Both the position numbers and the translations under genes were made by a program. This document shows positions 24,844 through 33,254 of a stretch of DNA of 64,000 nt, piece after piece; the first letter of the stretch is position 1; every line of letters starts with the position of its first letter. Location of the stretch: the NCBI RefSeq assembly GCF_003112675.1, contig NZ_BFAY01000002.1:1-64000 (forward strand), in the 5' to 3' direction. The notes beneath the pieces are model-generated. The model was not told the origin of the DNA. It saw nothing but the letters and a program-made list of their open reading frames with translations, and did not search any database. The DNA is from Leptospira johnsonii. Lineage in GTDB: Bacteria > Spirochaetota > Leptospiria > Leptospirales > Leptospiraceae.

Positions 24844-27752
24844 TTTTTCTTACCCGTCTTCTTTTTGGGAGCTGACTTTTTCTTAGCAGCTTTTTTGGCC
24901 TTAGGCTTGGGAGAAGCTTCTTCCATTACAAATTCAGAAACTGTTTCGGGATCATCTTCTTCCGGACCTAAACCCAATGGGACAGCTTCCGATTCTTCTT
25001 GTTTGCGACTTCTGTATGCCAATTCCAAAATTGCAGGAAGTAGGGTAAGTGCTATGAGTAAACAAGCACCGATACCTATCGTTGCCACTTTTCCGATGGA
25101 ATGTAAACCCCTTTGGTCTGCAAGAAGTAGCGCGCTCCATCCTACAAGTGTGGTCAATGTGGATGCGATTACCGCAGGTCCCACCATCGCCATTGCTTTT
25201 ACTATATCATGATCTTCTCTGAATCTATAATAGATATAGATACCGTTCTGTATCCCATATCCTATGATGACCGGGAACACCAAAACATTCATAAAATTTA
25301 ATTTAAGTTCTATGATGGACATGACCCCTACTGTTACCAAAATCCCTAACAAAAGCGGGATTAAGGAGAGTAGTGCAGGTAAGAATGCTCTATAGAATAA
25401 TATCAGAACTATGATCACTAATACTAACGTGATGAAGAATGCGGCAACTCCTTCTCTTTTTACGATCATGATGAGTTGGGCAAATAACATCAAACTTCCA
25501 GCGGTATCCGTTTGGAATGTATAAGATCTGGCTTGTGCTATATCCTTATAAGGTCTATGTTCTACGATCGTTTCTACGGTTCCAGGTAGGATCTTTATGG
25601 AGAGAAGTTTTTCCTTAGAGTATGTATTCAATGCGTTTAATAGGATCTTATTTTCCGCAGGAGAATAATTCTCTTTTACCGGATCAATTTCAGACTCTTT
25701 TTGAGTCCCTGTGGAGTATAGGATCGCATTTAAGGTCCTTCTGGAAATTTTAGGTATTTCTAATCTTCCTATTGCAGCGAAGAACTCTAATAATTTTCCT
25801 CCATGCCATAAGGCTACCTTAGGGTAGAGGAATAATAAATGTCCTTTTTCTTTGGAGGTTGCGACTTCCTTGAACTGAGAAGCAAAATAATCCGGAACTG
25901 CGGTGTAGTCGTAAGGTTTAACGGATAAGAATAACTTCGCTTTAGGAAGGTGTTTTCTCTGTTCCGGTTTTAAGAAGGAAGCTTTTACAGGCTTCATATC
26001 TTTTGCGAGCTGGTCTAAAACTTTACGATTTTCTAATTGTTGGGAATAAGGAGGAACAAAGTTCCAAAGAGAGACCACCTGGTCCACAGAACCTGTGATC
26101 GACTCAGGAACCGGGTTCAGATAATCGAATACTGCTTCCGATTCTTCGATAGTTTTTACTACGATCGCTTGAGGATCAGAAGAAATATCGAAACGGTCTG
26201 CGATCTCATCGTATAAGTTTACAGATTCGAGATTTTCTACTAAAAGGTTTCTTCCGTTTACATCGAATTCTACTTTTGGAGCAAAAACTCCGAGCAATAA
26301 TACTAAAACCAAAACGCTAACGGATAGAAGTCCCGGTCTAGAATAAAATCTTCTTAATAAACCGGAAGGAGTCTGCTGTGCCTCGTTTAAAAGGAAAGCT
26401 TTAGAAAGAGAAGGGAACCATTTTAAAAGTAAAGCGATCTGTAACGCTGTCACTCCATACATTGCGATCGCTATCAGAACGATCCCATAGGTTGCAATAA
26501 TCCCGAACTCGCTGAATCCTCTGAATTCCGAAAAGGAAAGAACTACGAATGCGGAAGTAGTGGTTAATGCAGAGCTAAAAGAAGCGATCCCAGTATGATA
26601 GATCGTATCCTTGATCGCTCTAACAATATCCTGCTTTTTAGTAAATTCTTCCCTAAACCTGTATAAAAATTGGATCCCATAGTCAATACCCAGTCCCATC
26701 AGGATGGAGCCGATGATACTTGTGATACTATTCAATTGGCCTATGACTAAACCGGTTAACCCGAAGGTCATGAGTAGTCCGCTAAGAAGAGAAAACAGCA
26801 GGATTACGATAAAAAGTGGATTACGGAAAAATAATAAAAGTAGAAGACCTATTCCTAAGAAAGAGGCTATTCCGATCGGCTTTAACGCTTTAACCAAGGT
26901 CTCGTAATCGTCTTGGTTGAGTTTATAAGCTCCTGTATAACCCGCGTAAATTCCGTCTTGTTCTATTCCGATGTTTTTTACCACATCTTGGACTTTCTTA
27001 TCTATTTTTTCCAAGAACTCGATATCTACGAAAGAGCCAGTAGGCTTGATGAGAACGATAAGCATCCCTTTTTCGGGAGAAATATTATATTCGTCGAATA
27101 TATCCCTTTTAGCGAGCTTTTGGTATTTGGAAATGATGTCCGTAAAATCTGGATTATATTCTTCGTTAGTTAGTTTTATGAAGAATGGATTTGCTTTTTC
27201 TATTTCGTCGTCAATTTTACGTTTTATTCTTTTACGGATCTCTTTTAGATCTTCCGTTTTTAAGAATAGTGGAAGTCTATCCTGTAAAAAGGAAACATTA
27301 TATCTATAAGAAACATAACGTACCAATTCTTTGTCTTTTAATACTTCGGCAGCAAGTTTATCAGAGGCTCTTTTGAGAGCGATTTCCCTGGCTTTATAAT
27401 AGGCGACATTCTTACGTTTTGCCTCGTCTGCTAACTCTAATTCTTTCTTTTGAGTTTCAGGATCGCCATTACGTTTGGCCTGGAATGCCTTAGTAAGATG
27501 CTCCGTCATTCCCTTATCGTCTTTGAATTTGAGGGCTACAGTGTAAAATCCGCTTCCACCGATCATTTCGATCACACGTTTTGTTTGGACAACGGAAGGG
27601 TTGTCGGAAGGAAGAAGTTGTAGGTTATCGCTGTTAATGGAAAGTCTAGTGGCTAAAAAGCCTGAGATCACCAGGAAAATAAATAGAATTGCGGAAGAAG
27701 CGGCCGGGTTGGTTAACACCAACTCGGTCGTTTTAGAAAGAAATTTTCTCAT
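24840..27752 (-). CDS. RND/MMPL-family exporter, HpnN-like
   Basis: The 970-residue protein is an RND-superfamily transporter: one N-terminal helix, a large periplasmic domain of about 220 residues, five to six helices (IGIASFLGIGLLLLLFF to ALQIALLLKWF), then the pattern repeats in the second half. GSILMGLGIDYGIQFLYRFREE and the equivalent VIIGYGIQNGIYIYYRFRED are the sensor/MMPL signatures. The last ~25 residues are almost all Lys, Ala and Pro, an unusual basic cytoplasmic tail. With the MlaC-like protein upstream and lipoprotein downstream (4-bp and 1-bp overlaps) it probably moves lipids, such as hopanoids or phospholipids, to the outer membrane. Confidence 0.87.
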   Translation of the reverse strand: MRKFLSKTTELVLTNPAASSAILFIFLVISGFLATRLSINSDNLQLLPSDNPSVVQTKRVIEMIGGSGFYTVALKFKDDKGMTEHLTKAFQAKRNGDPETQKKELELADEAKRKNVAYYKAREIALKRASDKLAAEVLKDKELVRYVSYRYNVSFLQDRLPLFLKTEDLKEIRKRIKRKIDDEIEKANPFFIKLTNEEYNPDFTDIISKYQKLAKRDIFDEYNISPEKGMLIVLIKPTGSFVDIEFLEKIDKKVQDVVKNIGIEQDGIYAGYTGAYKLNQDDYETLVKALKPIGIASFLGIGLLLLLFFRNPLFIVILLFSLLSGLLMTFGLTGLVIGQLNSITSIIGSILMGLGIDYGIQFLYRFREEFTKKQDIVRAIKDTIYHTGIASFSSALTTTSAFVVLSFSEFRGFSEFGIIATYGIVLIAIAMYGVTALQIALLLKWFPSLSKAFLLNEAQQTPSGLLRRFYSRPGLLSVSVLVLVLLLGVFAPKVEFDVNGRNLLVENLESVNLYDEIADRFDISSDPQAIVVKTIEESEAVFDYLNPVPESITGSVDQVVSLWNFVPPYSQQLENRKVLDQLAKDMKPVKASFLKPEQRKHLPKAKLFLSVKPYDYTAVPDYFASQFKEVATSKEKGHLLFLYPKVALWHGGKLLEFFAAIGRLEIPKISRRTLNAILYSTGTQKESEIDPVKENYSPAENKILLNALNTYSKEKLLSIKILPGTVETIVEHRPYKDIAQARSYTFQTDTAGSLMLFAQLIMIVKREGVAAFFITLVLVIIVLILFYRAFLPALLSLIPLLLGILVTVGVMSIIELKLNFMNVLVFPVIIGYGIQNGIYIYYRFREDHDIVKAMAMVGPAVIASTLTTLVGWSALLLADQRGLHSIGKVATIGIGACLLIALTLLPAILELAYRSRKQEESEAVPLGLGPEEDDPETVSEFVMEEASPKPKAKKAAKKKSAPKKKTGKKK

Positions 27753-28336
27753 CAGTTTTTAGCTGCTTTTTGTATTAGGGCGATAGTCCCCTTGATTCCG
27801 TTTTTCTTAATAGACGGTTCTATATTTTTAGTGCGGTTGATCTCAGTAGCCAGTTTACCTTCTGTCTCGAAATCGCTGATGTACCAAGCGCCTTCGGACT
27901 CCGAAAGTATCCAGGCAAACTTGATCTGGTCGGAACCTTTATAAAGAATGGAGGAGCCAATTCTCGCTTGTTTGACATTCACACTCGGTTTGTCGTAAGT
28001 GATATCGATCTTATCAAAATATTTTAATGCGATTGGGAAGGCCTTGTTCACTATGTATTCGGAGATCGCATCTTCGAACTCCTTTCTTTCCGCAGCGGAA
28101 ATTTTATGATCTCCGATGAGTTTTTCGGAGAACTTTCCGACATGGACTAGAGCCAAAGCCTTGTCGTTCTTTTTATAACGGATAAAGCCGATCAATTTTT
28201 TAACGGCGGATAACGTCTGCTCTTCTGCCGAAACTTCCGGAGAAGTATTTTGGGGCTCGTTAGTAGTTTGGGAATCCTGGGCGAAAAGAAGACCCGAGGA
28301 AAGTAAACAAAACAATAAAATTTGAAATAGTTTCAC
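27752..28336 (-). CDS. MlaC/Ttg2D-like periplasmic lipid-binding protein
   Basis: The 194-residue protein has a signal peptide (MKLFQILLFCLLSSGLLFAQ). The mature part follows MlaC/Ttg2D: two N-terminal helices, then EFEDAISEYIVNKAFPIALKYF (a conserved helix at the pocket) and a curved sheet region with YKGSDQIKFAWILSESEGAWYISDFETEG, matching the W.I.D. pattern of the family. It should carry a lipid through the periplasm for the RND protein encoded next, whose start touches its stop codon. There is no MlaEFBD complex nearby, so RND is the likely partner, as with HpnM and HpnN. Confidence 0.82.
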   Translation of the reverse strand: MKLFQILLFCLLSSGLLFAQDSQTTNEPQNTSPEVSAEEQTLSAVKKLIGFIRYKKNDKALALVHVGKFSEKLIGDHKISAAERKEFEDAISEYIVNKAFPIALKYFDKIDITYDKPSVNVKQARIGSSILYKGSDQIKFAWILSESEGAWYISDFETEGKLATEINRTKNIEPSIKKNGIKGTIALIQKAAKN

Positions 28337-28456
28337 AGATATTACCTAAGGAAGGATGGGCCCGGGAATTTTACAATCAGGTAAAAACAGACTGCATACT
28401 GGCCGGATAAATTTACAGTAATGGAAGGGGAAGGCTTAAGTCAACGGAAATTAGAC

Positions 28457-29269
28457 TTAATTCGGGCGGACAAAATCGTAAGCTTGGCTTCCACAAGAAA
28501 ATGATAAAACTTTCGGTGTTAGGCAACTCAAGATCAGAGGATGTTTCGCATTATATTGTTCTACTAAAATTTGGGTAGTATGTTCTTTTGCAAGGTCTGC
28601 CGCCCAATCATGATAACTGATGGGGATCCCGGGCAGAACGACTTTCATACTTCTATGGCTGTCGGAGGCATCCTTGTTCAAACAGGCATGGGTTGCAAAA
28701 GTGTAATTACCATGAAGACCTGCATCTGCATCAAAACAATCTCCTGCTTCTTCCGTATGTTCAACGATGGGAAGAAGATTAAAATAGCCTGTTTGGATCT
28801 CTTTCATACTTAAAAAGATCCAAGGATGTTCTATAGGAGCAAGTATGCTCACCATCGGATAATTTTCCGCCCAATTGGAGTGAGAATAAAAATCCTGAGC
28901 TATATGTAATGCCATTCCTAATTTAATAAGCCCGGTGATATGATTGGACTCCCTATAAGAATCGTCCTTTAATGTTCTGAATCGATCCGCACATCCCAGA
29001 ATATTATCATTATCGCAATGATATGCGTCATTGTTCATGAAAGCTGCATCCGCTCTTAAGTTACCTTGAACGATTAGTTCCATACAATCCGCTCTTAGAT
29101 CCCAGTTTGTCGTATTCGCAAACTCCAAAAATGCTTCCTGGGTGATACTCGTGTGAGTATGCGGGCCCTTCTTCCCAAATGCTCTTAAGGGAGAAAGAGA
29201 AGCTATAAAATATGCGGAGAAACCAAGCGCCAAAAATTTTAGAAAAACAAAGTTAGTCTTACTGCTCAT
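28457..29269 (-). CDS. Secreted Het-C / zinc-phospholipase-C-like protein
   Basis: The 270-residue product has a hydrophobic leader ending near SPLRAFG. The mature part has the His-rich helical plan of zinc-dependent phospholipase C and Het-C proteins: GPHTHTSITQEAF at the N-terminus, NNDAYHCDND, and LGMALHIAQDFYSHSNWAEN, which in the family supplies His and Asp metal ligands. Several Cys residues suggest disulfides. The true substrate is unknown; the fold suggests a lipase or a lipid-associated protein. The ATG at 29269 was used; an in-frame TTG at 29281 exists. No Shine-Dalgarno sequence is visible and the start codon lies inside a 14-bp inverted repeat. Confidence 0.6.
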   Translation of the reverse strand: MSSKTNFVFLKFLALGFSAYFIASLSPLRAFGKKGPHTHTSITQEAFLEFANTTNWDLRADCMELIVQGNLRADAAFMNNDAYHCDNDNILGCADRFRTLKDDSYRESNHITGLIKLGMALHIAQDFYSHSNWAENYPMVSILAPIEHPWIFLSMKEIQTGYFNLLPIVEHTEEAGDCFDADAGLHGNYTFATHACLNKDASDSHRSMKVVLPGIPISYHDWAADLAKEHTTQILVEQYNAKHPLILSCLTPKVLSFSCGSQAYDFVRPN

Positions 29270-29298
29270 ATATGTAATCAAGCAATTACATATATGAG
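29265..29298 (-). promoter_or_regulatory. Perfect 14-bp inverted repeat over the Het-C-like start codon
   Basis: CTCATATATGTAAT and ATTACATATATGAG flank six bases. In the transcript the second arm includes the ATG of the gene, so a 14-bp AU-rich hairpin would hide the start. This suits a heat-opened RNA switch or a protein operator. The DNA repeat is symmetrical and could serve both roles. Confidence 0.55.
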
Positions 29299-29448
29299 AC
29301 CTTGGATCTTTTCTAAGTACGCAAATAATTACATGATCACTAAGAAAAAATTACATTCTGTTTCGGACGCAGGTCGAGACCGAAGTGTATAGAATATATT
29401 CTAATTTTTTAATATTTAGGGTGTGAGGTATTTCGTGTGACTTTAGGA

Positions 29449-30081
29449 TCAGGAGCCGTTCTTTTTCCAATCCAAGATCCCTTTGGATTCGAAATATTCC
29501 AGATCTTGGACATCATCCAGGTCGGATAATACCGGAAGAAGTCCCACTTGTTTTCTGGCCCATTGTAGCTTTTCCAAACTTCTTGCAAAAACAGTTTCAG
29601 TACTCCATTCTATTCCATGAAAAAGTTCGGGAGTATCCGACTTGAGTCCTACTAGATAATAACCTCCGTCTTTCGCCGGCCCTAAAACAACGTCTTTATG
29701 ATCTAAGATCTGATATGCTTCTTTGAGATGTAGTAGGTCCAACTCGGGACAATCGCTTCCGATCAGTATTGCAGGACCCGAACCGTTCTGGAAACAATAC
29801 AGGAATGCGTTTCTCATCTTTTCCCCCAGATCCTTTCCTTCTTGTTTACGGATGAGTAATGGAGAATGTCCCCAACTTCCTAGATCGGATGGATTTGGAA
29901 GATAAGAATCGAACCAAAGGACCTTAGGAATATCCAAGTCTTTGCAGGCGGTTCTGGTTTTTTCAACCAGGGCTTGGTATACTTCCAGTGCGGCTTCTTC
30001 TCCTATGTCTTTGGCCAAGCGTGTTTTCACTTTTCCCGGGACTGGATTTTTTAGGAATATATTCAAGATGGGACCTTTCAT
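29449..30081 (-). CDS. DUF2064 / TIGR04282-type glycosyltransferase
   Basis: The 210-residue protein matches the family annotated as arsenosugar-biosynthesis glycosyltransferase (DUF2064): FLKNPVPGKVKTRLAKDIGEEAA at the N-terminus binds the nucleotide, AILIGSDCPELD is the central acid motif, and VVLGPAKDGGYYLVGLK is the sugar-binding loop. Family members use the GT-A fold, like CofC and MobA. The usual neighbours, ArsM and the radical SAM enzyme, are absent here, so the arsenosugar role is uncertain. An ATG at 30081 with CCAGGATG-type GGAG upstream gives the usual start. Confidence 0.82.
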   Translation of the reverse strand: MKGPILNIFLKNPVPGKVKTRLAKDIGEEAALEVYQALVEKTRTACKDLDIPKVLWFDSYLPNPSDLGSWGHSPLLIRKQEGKDLGEKMRNAFLYCFQNGSGPAILIGSDCPELDLLHLKEAYQILDHKDVVLGPAKDGGYYLVGLKSDTPELFHGIEWSTETVFARSLEKLQWARKQVGLLPVLSDLDDVQDLEYFESKGILDWKKNGS

Positions 30082-30157
30082 TTTTGTCTCCAGGATGTTA
30101 TGATATTACGCATCTATTCCTTGGGGGACGTTTTTTCCAAGGATTTACTGAAATAAG

Positions 30158-30173
30158 GCTATCCTCAGATAGC
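30158..30173. other. Small hairpin in a 183-bp intergenic region
   Basis: GCTATC and GATAGC form a perfect 6-bp stem with CTCA as the loop. No T-tract follows on either strand, so it is not a convincing terminator. No other feature is visible between the divergent genes. Confidence 0.3.
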
Positions 30174-30264
30174 AAGAATTAATAATTAGAACAAGCTCTT
30201 TAAATTCAAAACGATATGAAAAAAATAAAGTCTCAAATGTTCATTATTCTATAAGGAGATACTT

Positions 30265-30450
30265 ATGATCTTAAATCTAAAAAGAGGGATTCTACTTATT
30301 AGCTTGGGGATCATCCTGACTGGACTAGTCGGGACCGCCTGCGCACCGGGAGGAAAAGACCCGTTCATCCCTCTCTTCAATTTCGGATACCAATTGGAAA
30401 AAAGTAAAACCGGATTTTTTATTATCGTTCCGAGAGGAATAGCACAGTGA
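30265..30450 (+). CDS. Very small lipoprotein
   Basis: The 61-residue product has a hydrophobic leader (LLISLGIILTGLVG) and a lipobox ending TACAP, leaving a mature peptide of about 35 residues that includes a short FIPLFNFGY segment. AAGGAG lies 8 bp before the ATG, a good ribosome binding site. It overlaps the next gene through a GTGA junction, so both are translated from one message. Function unknown; it may anchor or assist its larger partner. Confidence 0.6.
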   Translation: MILNLKRGILLISLGIILTGLVGTACAPGGKDPFIPLFNFGYQLEKSKTGFFIIVPRGIAQ

Positions 30451-31661
30451 AATTACAAAATCGTCGTTCTATACTTCCTAAAGTCGTTTTGGCTTTATTG
30501 GTTTTTTTCGGGATCACCGCGGGTTTTAAGTTTAACTTCGGGGCCAAGAAGGAAAAAAATCATATTCCGTTTTCTTTAAATGTTTCTCTACTTAAACCAT
30601 TGCACGCATCTGCGGACGAATGGGGTTTTGTGAGAGGATCTGCTTCCTGGGCCCGTGGAAATTCACTCTTTATGGATGATGTGATTGGTTCGATCCAATC
30701 GAATCCTGGGATTGTTTTTTTAGCAAGTCAACCTGGAGGACTCGTGCAGAATAATTTCTCCACTACTTCCGGAACAGATTTTACGATCTCTATTAAGTTG
30801 GGAGGAACATTCACTGCTTCTTCCACTGCGTATACTGGCACTAAGACATTCTCCAATTATTTGGAATTGAGAAACGAAGGTACAACTGGCACCGCAGATA
30901 TCGCGCTACAATTCTATTGGGACGATAATCCTAGAGACTCTACACAAGACGGTGCTCTCGTGCGATACCGTTTGCAAATGTTGAACCCTTCTCAAGATGG
31001 TGGCTCCTCAGCGGACATTGAAAGTTATGTATATTCTCCGGATGTAACTGCTGGCGGATTTTACGATACTGCAGGATTTCCGAACCAAGGATTGGTACAA
31101 GTATATTCTTGGGATAATAAATTAGCGAACGATTCTGAGATCGGAAATAATGCAACAAAAGGAAGAGTGATCTTGGAAGAAATGGACAATCGTACCGTTT
31201 TCTGCTTCAAGACAGTGGTTAGAATTCTTGGAACTGCAGACTTAATGCCTACAGCTTATCCGAATGAAGGGTTCTGTAATAACGCTTCCGCTAATAATGA
31301 ATATTATAAATTAGCTTATAGCCAAAAGCTTACAGGCGATCTAGAAGTTACTGCAAAGTCTGGTTGGGAAGAACCGTCAGGAGCAACTTTGTCTACTGGT
31401 GACGGAAGTCTTTGCGGAACCATCGTCTCCTTGAATTATGGATTGTTTAATATGAATGGATTTGTGAAGGATTTTGTAGATGCTTCTGCTATCCCTTCTA
31501 ATTATGTTCAATCAACTCGTGTGGATAATCTTTACGCAAGGATTGGAACTTCTGGTAAGTCCGGAGATTCGGGTGACGATAAATCAGTTCTTTGGGACGA
31601 TTTGAGAAAGTCTACTATTGATGCTTTGGATATAGTGTTCGAGAATTCTCCGACTTTGTAA
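30447..31661 (+). CDS. Secreted protein of unknown function, beta-rich
   Basis: The 404-residue product starts at a GTG overlapping the upstream stop. An N-terminal hydrophobic segment (ILPKVVLALLVFFGITAGF) acts as a signal or anchor. The rest is low in Cys and rich in Ser, Thr, Gly and Asn (GTDFTISIKLGGTFTASS, TFSNYLELRNEGTTGTADIALQFYW), as in secreted beta-sandwich proteins. Four Cys residues (FCFK, GFCNN, SLCGT) may pair. The tail contains SGKSGDSGDDKS, an acidic hydrophilic spacer. No known domain was recognised. A strong terminator follows. Confidence 0.65.
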   Translation: MKLQNRRSILPKVVLALLVFFGITAGFKFNFGAKKEKNHIPFSLNVSLLKPLHASADEWGFVRGSASWARGNSLFMDDVIGSIQSNPGIVFLASQPGGLVQNNFSTTSGTDFTISIKLGGTFTASSTAYTGTKTFSNYLELRNEGTTGTADIALQFYWDDNPRDSTQDGALVRYRLQMLNPSQDGGSSADIESYVYSPDVTAGGFYDTAGFPNQGLVQVYSWDNKLANDSEIGNNATKGRVILEEMDNRTVFCFKTVVRILGTADLMPTAYPNEGFCNNASANNEYYKLAYSQKLTGDLEVTAKSGWEEPSGATLSTGDGSLCGTIVSLNYGLFNMNGFVKDFVDASAIPSNYVQSTRVDNLYARIGTSGKSGDSGDDKSVLWDDLRKSTIDALDIVFENSPTL

Positions 31662-31691
31662 GAATCTCCTCCATTTCTTCTCACCAAAAAC

Positions 31692-31718
31692 AAAAACCCC
31701 CGGATCCCGGGGGTTTTT
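31692..31718. terminator. Strong bidirectional terminator
   Basis: AAAAACCCCCGG and CCGGGGGTTTTT form a perfect 12-bp stem with ATC as the loop. It separates convergent genes and can serve both. It uses the same CCCCCG core as the terminator at 23666. Confidence 0.9.
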
Positions 31719-31750
31719 GTTTATAAGCGGCGAAGTGAATATAGTACTGA

Positions 31751-33085
31751 TTAAGCGGCTCTACTCTGGATCTCTTTTGCTGGATCTATGTCCTTCCATT
31801 CTGTAAACAGGTGTCTTTGGGAAAAAAACCATGCAAGTGAAAGTGCACCGAATCCTGCTGCGATAAACGCTGTTCCTGTAGAAACTCCTAAAAGGAATGC
31901 AGTTCCTACCAAGAGTGCAATTCGCACAGGTTCTAAATACAATGTCCAGCGTTTCAGATCTAAGATCCCTCCTACAGTTGTTAAGGAGAATATACTGAAG
32001 AAGAAGATCAGATACAATAGTCCAGTCGGAATAGTATTTACTTTTACCAACATGGAGAATGTTCCGACCAATGTAAGAACAAACCAGGTCACTGCATAAG
32101 CGGTTAAACTCTTGGTAAGAGTTACATCATATTTTTTGAATGTTTTTTCGTCCACTTCAGGGATAGGATATTGTCCTCCTAGATCCTGTGGTCTCCATCC
32201 TGGCATTGCTAAGAATGCTTTGATCTTATCGGACCAACGAGGGCTTTGTTTTGCCTGCTCCCACATCTCTACCCAGTAATGAACATTCGCCCATAATGGA
32301 TTGAAGCTGCGAAGAGGTTTGACTGTTCCGTAAACTGGCGTTTCTTCTTCTGCTTGGAAAGTTCCGAACCATTTATCAAAAACGATCAATGTTCCGCCAT
32401 GGTTTCTATCGATATACTTAGGATTGATCCCGTGGTGAACTCTGTGATGGGAAGGTGTATTGAATACTGCCTCGAACCATTTTGGGAATTTATCGATTGC
32501 TTTTGTATGGATCCAGAATTGATAGATCAAATTTAATTGCCCGTTCAGGACCATTACGATGGGAGAAAATCCTATGATTGCTAATGGAATATAGAAGATC
32601 CAAGTGAAAAGTCCATGAAAGCTTGCCTGACGTAACGCAACAGTCAAATTATATTCTTCACTTTGATGGTGAACAACATGTCCCGCCCAAAGGAAATTGA
32701 CTTCATGACTTAATCTATGGAGCCAATAATAAGCCAGATCATATAGAACGAAACAGGTGACCCAAACTGCTATAACGATTGTCCAAGCCCAGGTAGAAGC
32801 GGAAAGACCCAATACTTCGGAAGAAGGCATCCAAGAAACAGGCTCGCTCGGCCAAGAAGGAAGATTGAATATTCTCCAATTCTCATACACCCAAAGATAG
32901 GCGAAAAATGTAATCGTCTTAAAAATGATCCCGAAAATTTGACTAGCGATCCCAGCGCTAAGATCGTTGATCGAATCGTTCAGACGATAGAGTTTTCTTT
33001 TATGATACCAGGAGAATGCGAGCTCTAACCCGATCAGCAAAAAGAAAAACGGAATTGCGATTGTGATAAGATTTATTTTTTCCAT
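31751..33085 (-). CDS. Sterol-desaturase / fatty-acid-hydroxylase family membrane protein
   Basis: The 444-residue protein is a multi-pass membrane oxygenase of the fatty-acid hydroxylase superfamily. Its iron-binding His clusters are HRLSH, HVVHH and HRVHHG, at family spacing, inside a helix-rich first 260 residues. About 180 further residues add helices not found in the shortest family members (LTKSLTAYAVTWFVLTLVG, TTVGGILDLKRWTLYLEPVRIALLVG), as in alkylglycerol monooxygenase-like relatives. The substrate is a lipid, but which is not shown. It is divergent from a saccharopine-dehydrogenase-like gene. Confidence 0.87.
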   Translation of the reverse strand: MEKINLITIAIPFFFLLIGLELAFSWYHKRKLYRLNDSINDLSAGIASQIFGIIFKTITFFAYLWVYENWRIFNLPSWPSEPVSWMPSSEVLGLSASTWAWTIVIAVWVTCFVLYDLAYYWLHRLSHEVNFLWAGHVVHHQSEEYNLTVALRQASFHGLFTWIFYIPLAIIGFSPIVMVLNGQLNLIYQFWIHTKAIDKFPKWFEAVFNTPSHHRVHHGINPKYIDRNHGGTLIVFDKWFGTFQAEEETPVYGTVKPLRSFNPLWANVHYWVEMWEQAKQSPRWSDKIKAFLAMPGWRPQDLGGQYPIPEVDEKTFKKYDVTLTKSLTAYAVTWFVLTLVGTFSMLVKVNTIPTGLLYLIFFFSIFSLTTVGGILDLKRWTLYLEPVRIALLVGTAFLLGVSTGTAFIAAGFGALSLAWFFSQRHLFTEWKDIDPAKEIQSRAA

Positions 33086-33254
33086 AATACAAGCCGGTTA
33101 ACCTCTATCATTCCTCGTTCAGAAACTAGGTCAATCCAAAACTAAAACAGACTCCAGATCGGAAATTTTTTACCTATCGATTGTGTGAAAAAAACTAACT
33201 CGTTCGAGGTATGCAGGTTGACTAAATTTAGAACGATGTCTTAGTTCCTACCTT

